From Chlorella sorokiniana (Eukaryota > Chlorophyta > Trebouxiophyceae > Chlorellales > Chlorellaceae), in the NCBI GenBank assembly GCA_025917655.1, contig CP084620.1, positions 2,232,001-2,296,000 on the forward strand: a stretch of DNA of 64,000 nt, in the 5' to 3' direction. A program made the translations under genes and the position numbers. Of this stretch, positions 44,755 to 57,129 are shown piece after piece. The notes beneath the pieces are model-generated. The model did no database searches. It was not told where the DNA came from and saw only the letters and a list, made by a program, of their open reading frames with translations. How positions within the stretch are numbered: the first letter of the stretch is position 1; each line of letters opens with the position of its first letter.

Positions 44755-45674
44755 CTGCTGACTGCTGACGGCTGGCGGCCGCTAGCAGGCACCTTGTGCC
44801 TCTGCTAGTGCGTGCTCGGAGGTGCCGCGGCAAGGGGTGCCGCAGATTGTGCCGCCGGAGATGGCTGGCGGAAAGGTGGGGAAGGTCGGTGCCTAAGAAT
44901 AAGTAGCCGGTACGTGGCACACGAGGCCAGGCACCGAACGGGGGAGCTGCGTGCCACACGTGGACAGCACAGCCCAGGCACCACCTTTGAGTAAATGTAA
45001 CAGAAGTGGAGGAATAGACGGGAAAGGGGGGCAGGACAGATGTGGATGGCAGCGGCGCTCGACGGCGCTAGGGCACTGCCTGAAGGAGAGTGCCCAGGGG
45101 GGCAAAGGCAGCGGCGCACTTAGGCGCTGGGGCACTGCCAATAACGGAGGGGCCAGAGGGGCGGAGCAGCGGCGCGCGGAGGCGCTAGGGCGCTGCTTGC
45201 ACTTATCTTAAGTGGTTGTGTCAGCGTAGAGCTACGGCAGTGGGTTGAGGCAAAGTGGAAGTTTAGTAACTTGGCGGGAGGCGGGGTATCGAGCTGGTCA
45301 CAAGTGACCCAACTCGCTTACTCAGCTGCCACACAGCTGCTCAAGCAGCTGTCTCTTTGCGAGCAGGTGCTGTCGAAAGCAGATTTAGGCTGCCGGAAAG
45401 CAGAATTGAGCTGTCGGCTGCTGGCTGGCAGCTAGGCAGCAAAAGGCGCTGGCTGTGCGAGCGAAAGGCGGCGCTGTGCGAGCGAAAAGGCGCTGCTATG
45501 TGCGAAATGTGCCGCAAGCAAAGGCGGGCTTAGTCTGAGAGGCTTCGGTCGAAGGCGCCGTTCCGGAGGTCGAGGCGGAAGTGCTCGCGAGTGGTGCGAG
45601 GGGCGCTGGCAGCGAGAAAAGGCGTCTGGGGTGACGGCAAGAGCGTGTGCCGGACTCAAGGGCAGAGGAGGGAG
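44755..45674 (-). other. Copia-B 5' leader with short internal repeats
   Basis: About 920 untranslated bases between primer site and gag. Around 45049-45200 a ~55-65-bp motif (GGCAGCGGCGC...GGCGCTRGGGCACTGC) recurs three times, and 45440-45500 holds repeated TGTGCGAGCGAAA. No gene is seen. Confidence 0.55.
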
Positions 45675-45689
45675 CTGGGGCCCATAACC
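45675..45689 (-). promoter_or_regulatory. Copia-B primer-binding site (tRNA-iMet anticodon arm)
   Basis: Sense GGTTATGGGCCCCAG directly after the 5' LTR. It is complementary to the initiator-tRNA anticodon stem-loop (CUGGGCCCAUAACC), one G extra. Copia of Drosophila is known to prime from this internal region of tRNA-iMet rather than from the 3' end. Confidence 0.7.
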
Positions 45690-46042
45690 TGTTGGATGGA
45701 GGTAGTTACAAAGAGCGCAAGAGTATGAAAGAGGGCGCAGAATGGCGCTAAATAGGCTGGAGCAGCACAATGCTACTATTGGCATTATTCCGGCATATGC
45801 GGGGTAGTGTTTGTGGTAGTGGCATGACGGCGGGGCTCAGGTGCACAGAAATGCATGGCATGGGGGTCAATCAACTTAGAATAAAGTGGGAAAGCATAAT
45901 CGAAGGGTGTCTGAGCATATTAGGCGGGTCAAGCTCATGCATGACGAAAGGGTGTCCACGTCAGCAGCGTCTGCCACGTGGCAGCTGGGGAGATGTGCTG
46001 CGGGTGTGCAGGCTGGACATGTGGCTCAGCCACATCTCAACA
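45690..46042 (-). repeat. Copia-B 5' LTR
   Basis: 353 bp; by eye identical to 40306-40658. The tRNA primer site abuts it at 45675-45689. Confidence 0.9.
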
Positions 46043-46166
46043 GCTTGTCCTCCGCTGCCGTCGCCATGATGTACCGCCTGCTTCAGAGGGATGACGAGAT
46101 GTCCAAAGCGTGTGTGTAGGTGCGCCAAGCAGAGGTGAAGGATGTGAGCGCCTTAATTCAAGCGTA

Positions 46167-46184
46167 GTTGGGGCCCATAACCAA
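46167..46184 (-). promoter_or_regulatory. Copia-A primer-binding site, copy 1
   Basis: Sense TTGGTTATGGGCCCCAAC abuts LTR 2. It is the same tRNA-iMet anticodon-arm complement as in Copia-B. Repeats at 51642-51659 and 57112-57129. Confidence 0.7.
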
Positions 46185-46605
46185 TGTTGAGATGAAGGCG
46201 CTCAAGTAGGGCTGGAGGTTACAAGAGGAGGCTGCCCATGAGAAAAGCTGAAAGAAAAGGATGGAATGGTAGCGAATGGGGGCGAGAGGCCTATTAAGTA
46301 GGCCGCACAGCACTATTTGGTGAGCCCGTAGTGAGCCCCTACACAGGGATTAGGTAAGCCTCTGGTGAGCCCATACACTAGGATTAGGTGAGCAATGGAA
46401 GCTTCTGGAAGGAAGTCCGTAGAAGCTTCGAGAAGGTTCGAGAAGCTTCTAGAAGCGGACGCACAGAAGTGTGTAGAAGCTTCCGGAATGTTCTGGAAGT
46501 TTCTGGAAGCTTGTAGAAGAACGCACGGGGAAGCTTCTAGAACGTTCCAAAGAGGTCGCTAGATGAAAGGCAGGCAAGTAGCGGACTGGACAAGCTTATT
46601 TAACA
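46185..46605 (-). repeat. Copia-A LTR 2
   Basis: 421 bp, shared as 5' LTR of copy 1 and 3' LTR of copy 2; HSE arrays at about 46396-46551. Confidence 0.9.
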
Positions 46606-47113
46606 ATCTCCCACGCAGGCCGATGCTTCGCCTGCCGTATGGTGACTTGTCTTCATACTCGGCCCTCGGGGTAGTCGCGGGTAGGCCAGTGATTATGGAT
46701 GTTGAGATGTCCATCCTGAGTCCCTTGCTTCCGGATCGCTCTCCAAAGAGCTGCTTGTTGTCCTGCTGCTTCAGTATGTACTGCTTGAGCTTGGAGTTTT
46801 CTTGCTGTATATCTGCCATGTGCTGTCGCTCGTTGTATAGCTCTCTTGTTTTTGCTGCCAGGCTGCGTATTAGGTGCTGCTCCCTTTGTTCGTCCAAAGC
46901 TGGTCGTTTGGCCGGTGGCTGAGCGGCAGGGCGTGCAAAGTCAGCGCTGCGTTTATTAGCTCCAGGCTGTCGTTTGCTGAAAAGCCATTCAGCTGGTATG
47001 AGTGCTGGGTTTGTAGCAGCCGGGTTGGTGCCGACTCTGGGCACAGGCTGTGGATTGCGCTCGCCATAGTAGCGTGGTGGGTCATGTTTGGGTAGCTTGG
47101 ACTTGGGCTTCAT
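46559..47113 (-). CDS. Copia-A ORF3, copy 2
   Basis: Identical to the frame at 35338-35892, with the same HSE-rich upstream region. Also ends inside the LTR. Confidence 0.6.
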   Translation of the reverse strand: MKPKSKLPKHDPPRYYGERNPQPVPRVGTNPAATNPALIPAEWLFSKRQPGANKRSADFARPAAQPPAKRPALDEQREQHLIRSLAAKTRELYNERQHMADIQQENSKLKQYILKQQDNKQLFGERSGSKGLRMDISTSIITGLPATTPRAEYEDKSPYGRRSIGLRGRLLNKLVQSATCLPFI

Positions 47114-50100
47114 GACACAGATCTGGGTTCTGGTCACTTTGAAGAATGGAGGAAATGGTGCACGAAGTGGCGAGGTGCCTCCTTTTATGGCCTGGCCTGG
47201 AGAACTTTCTAGAGATCCACGTCATCATTCGAAGTTTCCAGAATGTTCGCCTCAGAAGTTTCTAGATGGATGAGTTCGAGGTCCAGAACTTTCTGGAAGT
47301 TTCTCGAAGTATCTAGAAATATCGCGAAAGAAGCTTCTGGAAGCTTCTAGCTGGTTCTTCAGGCGGTGCTGGAGATGATGCCCATCGCTTGTCGGCAGAA
47401 TTCCAGCTTGCTGAGCGGTAGTGGCTTCGTTAATGCGTCGGCAACCATCTTGTCGGTTGACACGTAGTCGAAATTCACGTCCTTGCGGGTGACGCGCTCA
47501 CGTGCGAAGTGATGGATGACGTCTATGTGCTTGGATCTCATTGTGAACACTGGATTCTTGAGCAACTTGATTGCGCTCTGATTGTCGGCCTTGATGTGGA
47601 CGGTGTGTATCTCCATGCCCAGATTGCTCAATAGAGTTCTTAGCCAAAGCGCCTCCTTGATTGCGTAGGCTGCTGCCATGTACTCGGCTTCAGTTGTCGA
47701 GGCTGCAACTGTTGGCTGGAGTCGGCTTGACCAGCTGATAGCTCCACCGCTGAGGGTGAAAACATAGCCGGTGGTTGAGCGACGTGTGTCCAAGTCGCCT
47801 GCGTAGTCTGCATCGCAGTATGCTTCCAGTCTGAAGTCCGACTGTCCAAAGCTGAGCGCATAGTTTGCTGTTCCTGAGATGTAGCGCAAAACTCCTTTGG
47901 CTGCTTTCCAATGCGCTGTTGTCGGATTCGCCATGTGTCTAGCCAGTGCTCCCACGGCTTGAGAAATGTCTGGTCTGGTGCAGACCGATAGATACATGAG
48001 GCTCCCAATCAGCTGACTGTAGCCGTATGTGCTGGTGTCCAATGCTTCGCCGGTCTTGGTCAGCTTGGTCGCTGTGCTGAGCGGCACAGTCTGGGTCTTG
48101 CATTCCTTCATGTTGTGCTTCTCCAGCAGATCACTGATGAGTCTGCTCTGCGCCAGACTGATGGTGCGATTGTCTCTGTCTCTGCGGATGTCCATTCCAA
48201 GAAAACAGGTTGCCCCTCCCATGTCTCGTGCTTCAAACGCCGAGAGTATCTTGGCTTTTGCTTCGTTCACTGAGCTGAGGTCTCGTGCGATGATCAGGAT
48301 GTCATCCACGTAGGTGAGCAGATAGACAGGGTCTTCTGCCTTCTTGATGAAGAGAGCTGGATCGGCCGCTGATGAGATGTAGTTTTGGGCCTCCAGTTCT
48401 TCCTTTAGCTTGGTATGCCAGGCGTTCGCGCTGCTGTTTGGCTGCCTCATCGGTCATGATGCTTCGTGGCTTCGGCCTACCTACGCTTCTTGAGATCCCC
48501 CACGTCTCAAGTGTAAGAGCACCCCCTCAAAAAAAAAAAAAAAAAATGCCAGGCTCTTGGAGCTTGCTTCAGTCCATAAAGTGACTTGTGTAGGTGGCAT
48601 GCCGTACTGGAATCGCCGTTGCTGTAGCCGGGTGGCTGCTCGATCCATACATCCTCATCAAGCTCTCCATTCAAGAATGCGGTCTTGATGTCGAGCTGGT
48701 GAATCTCCAGGTCTTCGGATGCTGCTAGCGCCAGTAGTGTGCGCAGGGTGGTGTACTTGCTAACAGGTGCAAAGACTTCATCGTAGTCTATGCCCTCCTT
48801 CTGGCGAAATCCCTTGGCAACTAGGCGTGCCTTGTAGCGCTCGATGTTGCCCGATGCATCTCTCTTGAGCTTGAACACCCACTTGACCGGAATGGGTGTG
48901 ATACCGGTTGGTATCTTCTCCAGAGTCCAGGTGTTGTTTGCCAGCAGAGATTCCATCTCTTCATCGGCTGCTTGCTGCCAGAGCTCTGCTTGCTCTGATT
49001 CCAGTGCTTCTTCTAGGTCGGCCGGCTCCTTGATGATGGCTGCGTGTGCTGCAGCTAGGTTTCGCTTTCGTCCGGTGATTTGGTAGCCTTCTTCCCTCCA
49101 TACTGATGCTGGGACGTCTGTTGCTGACCGTTTCGGCCGCTTCCCAGGTGCTGGTGGTGTACGCCGGTTGCTGTCATCTGTCTGTGTTGGTTCGGTCTCC
49201 ATGGGCTGATCGTCAGACTGATCTTCTCCCACGGAATCTTGGTCTTCTTCATCATCTGAAGTGACAGCATCTGCTTCGGGCTCGCGATTGATGGTCCTGT
49301 TGTTCTCCATGAACGTCACATCACGACTGATGATGATGCGCCCGTCGTCCAGGAGAATCTTGTAGCCTTTGGTGCCAGGTGGATAGCCGATGAATCTGCC
49401 AGGCTCGCTTGTGCGGTCCAGCTTGTTCCGAAGCTGCTTTGGAGTGACGGCATAGGCCCGTGCTCCAAAGGTGCGTAAATGAGCGACGTTTGGTTTCGTG
49501 CCAAAGAGAAGCTCGTAAGGTGTCTTGCTGCGATCGCTGACTGGTGATCTGTTCCGCACGTAGTTGGCCGTCGCCAAAGCCTCTGCCCACAGGTACTTGG
49601 GCATTGCTGTCGCTGCCAGCATGGGTCGCACTTTGTCCATCAGGGTGCGATTTAGCCGTTCTGCTGCGCCGTTCTGCTCCGGTGTGTATCGCACAGTGGT
49701 CTCCATCTTGATACCTCTGTCGCTGCAGAAGTCCTGCAGGTCTTGATTGATGAACTCTGACCCGTTGTCGCTGCGTAGACGCTGGACTGTCTGTCCGGTC
49801 TGATTCTCAAGGAGGTTGATGACGTCCTTGACTGCCCTAGTCGTATCCTTCTTGTGTGGGATGGGCTGCACCACCGAGAACTTGGAGTAGTCGTCCAGAA
49901 TGGTGAGGAAGTAGTTGTTGCCGCCGATGGAGGTGATCGGTAGTGGTCCACACAGGTCCGTGTGTAGAAGAGCCAGTGGTCGCGTTGCTGCGCCAGTTGA
50001 TCTCTTGAAGGATGTCCGGTGCTGCTTTCCCAGTACGCAGGGCTCGCAGATGTCTGCCCCTGCTGTTTTGAACTCATCCGGGCTGATGTTCATGCCCCTG

Positions 50101-51659
50101 ACCAGATTTGGCAGCTGTGCCAGTCTGTCATAGCCCAGGTGTCCGAAGCGCTCGTGCCAGAGCTGAGCTGTCTCCCGTTGGCGCGCAATCATCGCCGGCT
50201 GTGCTGCATGGCTCTCGTGCATGCTGTGCCCGATCAAGTAGTAGATGGCATCTCCGATTGATGGAGCGACTGCCAGTGTGTTGCCGTTGTGGCTGATCTC
50301 GCATCGGTCGTTGCTGAATGTGAAGTCCACTCCTCGCTTGGTAGCGTGTCGCACAGAGATGAGGTGCTCCGACGCCTCAGGAATCAGAAGTACGTCGCTG
50401 AGATGGACCGTAGAGTCGCTGGTCTGCATTAAGACCTCTCCTTCGGCTGTAGCCTTGCCGGTGCTGCCGTTTCCGAAGGTGATGACGATTCTTTCGTGCA
50501 GTGGTCGCTGGTTGACCAGAATGTCCGGGTCGTAGGTCATGTGCCGGGATGCGCCGGTGTCCAGGACCCATCGCATGGGCTCCTTGTCGTAGACAGCTGA
50601 GCGGGCGGTCAGAGCAATCCCGCCAAACTGGTTTGGCTGCTGTGCTCCGGGCCGGAAGCCGTTGTGTTGCCGCCCTACCTGCTCGTCGTGCTGTCGCTTG
50701 CGGCATTCTCGCTTGTAATGCCCTTTCTTGCCGCAGTAGAAGCATGTCCGCTCTTCTTGCTGCTGCGGTCTGCCGTGATTGGCGTTGCGGTCCCTGTTGC
50801 CGCTGCTGAAGCTGTGCTTCCTGTTGAACCTGCCGTTCTTCTTGGCAAATAGCGCTGCTGCGCTGCTGCGCTCCGGCTGTGCGGTCTGCTGCTCCACTGT
50901 CAGAAGCTTAGGCAGCATGTCGTCAATGCTGAGATCCCGGTCGCTGCTTGTGAGCACCGTGCCGATCATGCCGTAAGCCGGTGGAAGGCCCGCCAAAAAC
51001 TGTAAAGCGACTTCCAAGTCCTTTACTTCTTTTTTTTTTTTTTTTTTTGAGGGGGTGCTCTTACACTTGAGACGTGGGGGATCTCAAGAAGCGTAGGTAG
51101 GCCGAAGCCACGAAGCATCATGACCGATGAGGCAGCCAAAGTCCTTTACTTCATCGCCAGCTGCTCGTAGCTGGGTCTGGATCTCCTTGGCCCGTGCTGC
51201 ATAGACTGTTAGCGGCTCTGTCGGGCTGAGCTTGAGCTGAGTGAGCTCCCGTCGCAAGATGAGCTTGCGAGCGTTGGTCTTGGCCTCATACGTGGTCTTC
51301 AGTGTCTCCCACGCACTCTTGGCTGTTGCGCACTGTCCCACCGTTGTCAGGTGATGATCCTTCACGTGCAAGATGATCTGCGCCAGTGCCCTCTGGTCCC
51401 GATCTGAGGAGACGGTGTCCTCCGAGATCGCACTCCAAAGTCCCTTGGAGATGAGCAGCGCACGCATGCGAATGCTCCATGTGGCGTAGTTGTCCACGTC
51501 CAGGCGTTCGACGGTGAGCTTGTCCTCCGCTGCCGTCGCCATGATGTACCGCCTGCTTCAGAGGGATGACGAGATGTCCAAAGCGTGTGTGTAGGTGCGC
51601 CAAGCAGAGGTGAAGGATGTGAGCGCCTTAATTCAAGCGTAGTTGGGGCCCATAACCAA
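46606..51659 (-). mobile_element. Copia-A copy 2 internal region
   Basis: Fossil. Gag start at 51542 (MATAAEDKLTVERLDVDNYA), zinc knuckle near 50.7 kb, protease, integrase, RT (YVDDILIIARD near 48.3 kb), RNase H to 47359, ORF3 at 46559-47113. Broken by the two shared L-a insertions; otherwise long and open. Confidence 0.85.
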
Positions 51660-52080
51660 TGTTGAGATGAAGGCGCTCAAGTAGGGCTGGAGGTTACAAG
51701 AGGAGGCTGCCCATGAGAAAAGCTGAAAGAAAAGGATGGAATGGTAGCGAATGGGGGCGAGAGGCCTATTAAGTAGGCCGCACAGCACTATTTGGTGAGC
51801 CCGTAGTGAGCCCCTACACAGGGATTAGGTAAGCCTCTGGTGAGCCCATACACTAGGATTAGGTGAGCAATGGAAGCTTCTGGAAGGAAGTCCGTAGAAG
51901 CTTCGAGAAGGTTCGAGAAGCTTCTAGAAGCGGACGCACAGAAGTGTGTAGAAGCTTCCGGAATGTTCTGGAAGTTTCTGGAAGCTTGTAGAAGAACGCA
52001 CGGGGAAGCTTCTAGAACGTTCCAAAGAGGTCGCTAGATGAAAGGCAGGCAAGTAGCGGACTGGACAAGCTTATTTAACA
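51660..52080 (-). repeat. Copia-A LTR 3
   Basis: 421 bp, appears identical to LTR 2. Confidence 0.9.
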
Positions 52081-52588
52081 ATCTCCCACGCAGGCCGATG
52101 CTTCGCCTGCCGTATGGTGACTTGTCTTCATACTCGGCCCTCGGGGTAGTCGCGGGTAGGCCAGTGATTATGGATGTTGAGATGTCCATCCTGAGTCCCT
52201 TGCTTCCGGATCGCTCTCCAAAGAGCTGCTTGTTGTCCTGCTGCTTCAGTATGTACTGCTTGAGCTTGGAGTTTTCTTGCTGTATATCTGCCATGTGCTG
52301 TCGCTCGTTGTATAGCTCTCTTGTTTTTGCTGCCAGGCTGCGTATTAGGTGCTGCTCCCTTTGTTCGTCCAAAGCTGGTCGTTTGGCCGGTGGCTGAGCG
52401 GCAGGGCGTGCAAAGTCAGCGCTGCGTTTATTAGCTCCAGGCTGTCGTTTGCTGAAAAGCCATTCAGCTGGTATGAGTGCTGGGTTTGTAGCAGCCGGGT
52501 TGGTGCCGACTCTGGGCACAGGCTGTGGATTGCGCTCGCCATAGTAGCGTGGTGGGTCATGTTTGGGTAGCTTGGACTTGGGCTTCAT
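52034..52588 (-). CDS. Copia-A ORF3, copy 3
   Basis: Identical to the copies at 35338-35892 and 46559-47113. Confidence 0.6.
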   Translation of the reverse strand: MKPKSKLPKHDPPRYYGERNPQPVPRVGTNPAATNPALIPAEWLFSKRQPGANKRSADFARPAAQPPAKRPALDEQREQHLIRSLAAKTRELYNERQHMADIQQENSKLKQYILKQQDNKQLFGERSGSKGLRMDISTSIITGLPATTPRAEYEDKSPYGRRSIGLRGRLLNKLVQSATCLPFI

Positions 52589-55500
52589 GACACAGATCTG
52601 GGTTCTGGTCACTTTGAAGAATGGAGGAAATGGTGCACGAAGTGGCGAGGTGCCTCCTTTTATGGCCTGGCCTGGAGAACTTTCTAGAGATCCACGTCAT
52701 CATTCGAAGTTTCCAGAATGTTCGCCTCAGAAGTTTCTAGATGGATGAGTTCGAGGTCCAGAACTTTCTGGAAGTTTCTCGAAGTATCTAGAAATATCGC
52801 GAAAGAAGCTTCTGGAAGCTTCTAGCTGGTTCTTCAGGCGGTGCTGGAGATGATGCCCATCGCTTGTCGGCAGAATTCCAGCTTGCTGAGCGGTAGTGGC
52901 TTCGTTAATGCGTCGGCAACCATCTTGTCGGTTGACACGTAGTCGAAATTCACGTCCTTGCGGGTGACGCGCTCACGTGCGAAGTGATGGATGACGTCTA
53001 TGTGCTTGGATCTCATTGTGAACACTGGATTCTTGAGCAACTTGATTGCGCTCTGATTGTCGGCCTTGATGTGGACGGTGTGTATCTCCATGCCCAGATT
53101 GCTCAATAGAGTTCTTAGCCAAAGCGCCTCCTTGATTGCGTAGGCTGCTGCCATGTACTCGGCTTCAGTTGTCGAGGCTGCAACTGTTGGCTGGAGTCGG
53201 CTTGACCAGCTGATAGCTCCACCGCTGAGGGTGAAAACATAGCCGGTGGTTGAGCGACGTGTGTCCAAGTCGCCTGCGTAGTCTGCATCGCAGTATGCTT
53301 CCAGTCTGAAGTCCGACTGTCCAAAGCTGAGCGCATAGTTTGCTGTTCCTGAGATGTAGCGCAAAACTCCTTTGGCTGCTTTCCAATGCGCTGTTGTCGG
53401 ATTCGCCATGTGTCTAGCCAGTGCTCCCACGGCTTGAGAAATGTCTGGTCTGGTGCAGACCGATAGATACATGAGGCTCCCAATCAGCTGACTGTAGCCG
53501 TATGTGCTGGTGTCCAATGCTTCGCCGGTCTTGGTCAGCTTGGTCGCTGTGCTGAGCGGCACAGTCTGGGTCTTGCATTCCTTCATGTTGTGCTTCTCCA
53601 GCAGATCACTGATGAGTCTGCTCTGCGCCAGACTGATGGTGCGATTGTCTCTGTCTCTGCGGATGTCCATTCCAAGAAAACAGGTTGCCCCTCCCATGTC
53701 TCGTGCTTCAAACGCCGAGAGTATCTTGGCTTTTGCTTCGTTCACTGAGCTGAGGTCTCGTGCGATGATCAGGATGTCATCCACGTAGGTGAGCAGATAG
53801 ACAGGGTCTTCTGCCTTCTTGATGAAGAGAGCTGGATCGGCCGCTGATGAGATGTAGTTTTGGGCCTCCAGTTCTTCCTTTAGCTTGGTATGCCAGGCGT
53901 TCGCGCTGCTGTTTGGCTGCCTCATCGGTCATGATGCTTCGTGGCTTCGGCCTACCTACGCTTCTTGAGATCCCCCACGTCTCAAGTGTAAGAGCACCCC
54001 CTCAAAAAAAAAAAAAAATGCCAGGCTCTTGGAGCTTGCTTCAGTCCATAAAGTGACTTGTGTAGGTGGCATGCCGTACTGGAATCGCCGTTGCTGTAGC
54101 CGGGTGGCTGCTCGATCCATACATCCTCATCAAGCTCTCCATTCAAGAATGCGGTCTTGATGTCGAGCTGGTGAATCTCCAGGTCTTCGGATGCTGCTAG
54201 CGCCAGTAGTGTGCGCAGGGTGGTGTACTTGCTAACAGGTGCAAAGACTTCATCGTAGTCTATGCCCTCCTTCTGGCGAAATCCCTTGGCAACTAGGCGT
54301 GCCTTGTAGCGCTCGATGTTGCCCGATGCATCTCTCTTGAGCTTGAACACCCACTTGACCGGAATGGGTGTGATACCGGTTGGTATCTTCTCCAGAGTCC
54401 AGGTGTTGTTTGCCAGCAGAGATTCCATCTCTTCATCGGCTGCTTGCTGCCAGAGCTCTGCTTGCTCTGATTCCAGTGCTTCTTCTAGGTCGGCCGGCTC
54501 CTTGATGATGGCTGCGTGTGCTGCAGCTAGGTTTCGCTTTCGTCCGGTGATTTGGTAGCCTTCTTCCCTCCATACTGATGCTGGGACGTCTGTTGCTGAC
54601 CGTTTCGGCCGCTTCCCAGGTGCTGGTGGTGTACGCCGGTTGCTGTCATCTGTCTGTGTTGGTTCGGTCTCCATGGGCTGATCGTCAGACTGATCTTCTC
54701 CCACGGAATCTTGGTCTTCTTCATCATCTGAAGTGACAGCATCTGCTTCGGGCTCGCGATTGATGGTCCTGTTGTTCTCCATGAACGTCACATCACGACT
54801 GATGATGATGCGCCCGTCGTCCAGGAGAATCTTGTAGCCTTTGGTGCCAGGTGGATAGCCGATGAATCTGCCAGGCTCGCTTGTGCGGTCCAGCTTGTTC
54901 CGAAGCTGCTTTGGAGTGACGGCATAGGCCCGTGCTCCAAAGGTGCGTAAATGAGCGACGTTTGGTTTCGTGCCAAAGAGAAGCTCGTAAGGTGTCTTGC
55001 TGCGATCGCTGACTGGTGATCTGTTCCGCACGTAGTTGGCCGTCGCCAAAGCCTCTGCCCACAGGTACTTGGGCATTGCTGTCGCTGCCAGCATGGGTCG
55101 CACTTTGTCCATCAGGGTGCGATTCAGCCGTTCTGCTGCGCCGTTCTGCTCCGGTGTGTATCGCACAGTGGTCTCCATCTTGATACCTCTGTCGCTGCAG
55201 AAGTCCTGCAGGTCTTGATTGATGAACTCTGACCCGTTGTCGCTGCGTAGACGCTGGACTGTCTGTCCGGTCTGATTCTCAAGGAGGTTGATGACGTCCT
55301 TGACTGCCCTAGTCGTATCCTTCTTGTGTGGGATGGGCTGCACCACCGAGAACTTGGAGTAGTCGTCCAGAATGGTGAGGAAGTAGTTGTTGCCGCCGAT
55401 GGAGGTGATCGGTAGTGGTCCACACAGGTCCGTGTGTAGAAGAGCCAGTGGTCGCGTTGCTGCCAGTTGATCTCTTGAAGGATGTCCGGTGCTGCTTTCC

Positions 55501-56492
55501 CAGTACGCAGGGCTCGCAGATGTCTGCCCCTGCTGTTTTGAACTCATCCGGGCTGATGTTCATGCCCCTGACCAGATTTGGCAGCTGTGCCAGTCTGTCA
55601 TAGCCCAGGTGTCCGAAGCGCTCGTGCCAGAGCTGAGCTGTCTCCCGTTGGCGCGCAATCATCGCCGGCTGTGCTGCATGGCTCTCGTGCATGCTGTGCC
55701 CGATCAAGTAGTAGATGGCATCTCCGATTGATGGAGCGACTGCCAGTGTGTTGCCGTTGTGGCTGATCTCGCATCGGTCGTTGCTGAATGTGAAGTCCAC
55801 TCCTCGCTTGGTAGCGTGTCGCACAGAGATGAGGTGCTCCGACGCCTCAGGAATCAGAAGTACGTCGCTGAGATGGACCGTAGAGTCGCTGGTCTGCATT
55901 AAGACCTCTCCTTCGGCTGTAGCCTTGCCGGTGCTGCCGTTTCCGAAGGTGATGACGATTCTTTCGTGCAGTGGTCGCTGGTTGACCAGAATGTCCGGGT
56001 CGTAGGTCATGTGCCGGGATGCGCCGGTGTCCAGGACCCATCGCATGGGCTCCTTGTCGTAGACAGCTGAGCGGGCGGTCAGAGCAATCCCGCCAAACTG
56101 GTTTGGCTGCTGTGCTCCGGGCCGGAAGCCGTTGTGTTGCCGCCCTACCTGCTCGTCGTGCTGTCGCTTGCGGCATTCTCGCTTGTAATGCCCTTTCTTG
56201 CCGCAGTAGAAGCATGTCCGCTCTTCTTGCTGCTGCGGTCTGCCGTGATTGGCGTTGCGGTCCCTGTTGCCGCTGCTGAAGCTGTGCTTCCTGTTGAACC
56301 TGCCGTTCTTCTTGGCAAATAGCGCTGCTGCGCTGCTGCGCTCCGGCTGTGCGGTCTGCTGCTCCACTGTCAGAAGCTTAGGCAGCATGTCGTCAATGCT
56401 GAGATCCCGGTCGCTGCTTGTGAGCACCGTGCCGATCATGCCGTAAGCCGGTGGAAGGCCCGCCAAAAACTGTAAAGCGACTTCCAAGTCCT

Positions 56493-56523
<31 letters not shown>

Positions 56524-57129
56524 GGTGCTCTTACACTTGAGACGTGGGGGATCTCAAGAAGCGTAGGTAGGCCGAAGCCACGAAGCATCATGACCGATGA
56601 GGCAGCCAAAGTCCTTTACTTCATCGCCAGCTGCTCGTAGCTGGGTCTGGATCTCCTTGGCCCGTGCTGCATAGACTGTTAGCGGCTCTGTCGGGCTGAG
56701 CTTGAGCTGAGTGAGCTCCCGTCGCAAGATGAGCTTGCGAGCGTTGGTCTTGGCCTCATACGTGGTCTTCAGTGTCTCCCACGCACTCTTGGCTGTTGCG
56801 CACTGTCCCACCGTTGTCAGGTGATGATCCTTCACGTGCAAGATGATCTGCGCCAGTGCCCTCTGGTCCCGATCTGAGGAGACGGTGTCCTCCGAGATCG
56901 CACTCCAAAGTCCCTTGGAGATGAGCAGCGCACGCATGCGAATGCTCCATGTGGCGTAGTTGTCCACGTCCAGGCGTTCGACGGTGAGCTTGTCCTCCGC
57001 TGCCGTCGCCATGATGTACCGCCTGCTTCAGAGGGATGACGAGATGTCCAAAGCGTGTGTGTAGGTGCGCCAAGCAGAGGTGAAGGATGTGAGCGCCTTA
57101 ATTCAAGCGTAGTTGGGGCCCATAACCAA
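52081..57129 (-). mobile_element. Copia-A copy 3 internal region
   Basis: Fossil. Same layout as copy 2 (gag start at 57012, RNase H end at 52834, ORF3 at 52034-52588). Contains the same two L-a insertions and a few further differences, with about one extra break. Confidence 0.85.

Larger units (their letters stand above)
40306..46042 (-). mobile_element. Copia-B, nearly whole element nested in Copia-A copy 1
   Basis: 5737 bp with two 353-bp LTRs that look identical, and target duplication GCTTG (40301-40305, 46043-46047), so a very recent insertion. Sense is leftward. A gag part (about 44754-43440) has a zinc knuckle (CLYCHKPGHYAHEC) and the protease motif WIVDTGASRHIT. A pol part (about 43440-40688) has integrase (HRRLGHLGYDNL; CTLGKQHR), RT (YVDDILVITAD) and RNase H. 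It looks close to whole, in two long overlapping frames, with at most about one break; whether the family uses recoding is not known to me. Confidence 0.88.
35385..46184 (-). mobile_element. Copia-A copy 1, interrupted by Copia-B and two L-a retroposons
   Basis: Fossil Ty1/Copia element, reading leftward: gag start near 46070, zinc knuckle (CFYCGKKGHYKREC, about 39.5 kb), protease (WVLDTGASRHMT), integrase (HERFGHLGYDRL; CVLGKQHR), reverse transcriptase (YVDDILIIARD, about 37.1 kb) and RNase H to about 36138, then ORF3. Integrase precedes RT, the Copia order. Broken by three insertions (L-a in the RT and gag regions, Copia-B in gag). Confidence 0.85.
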
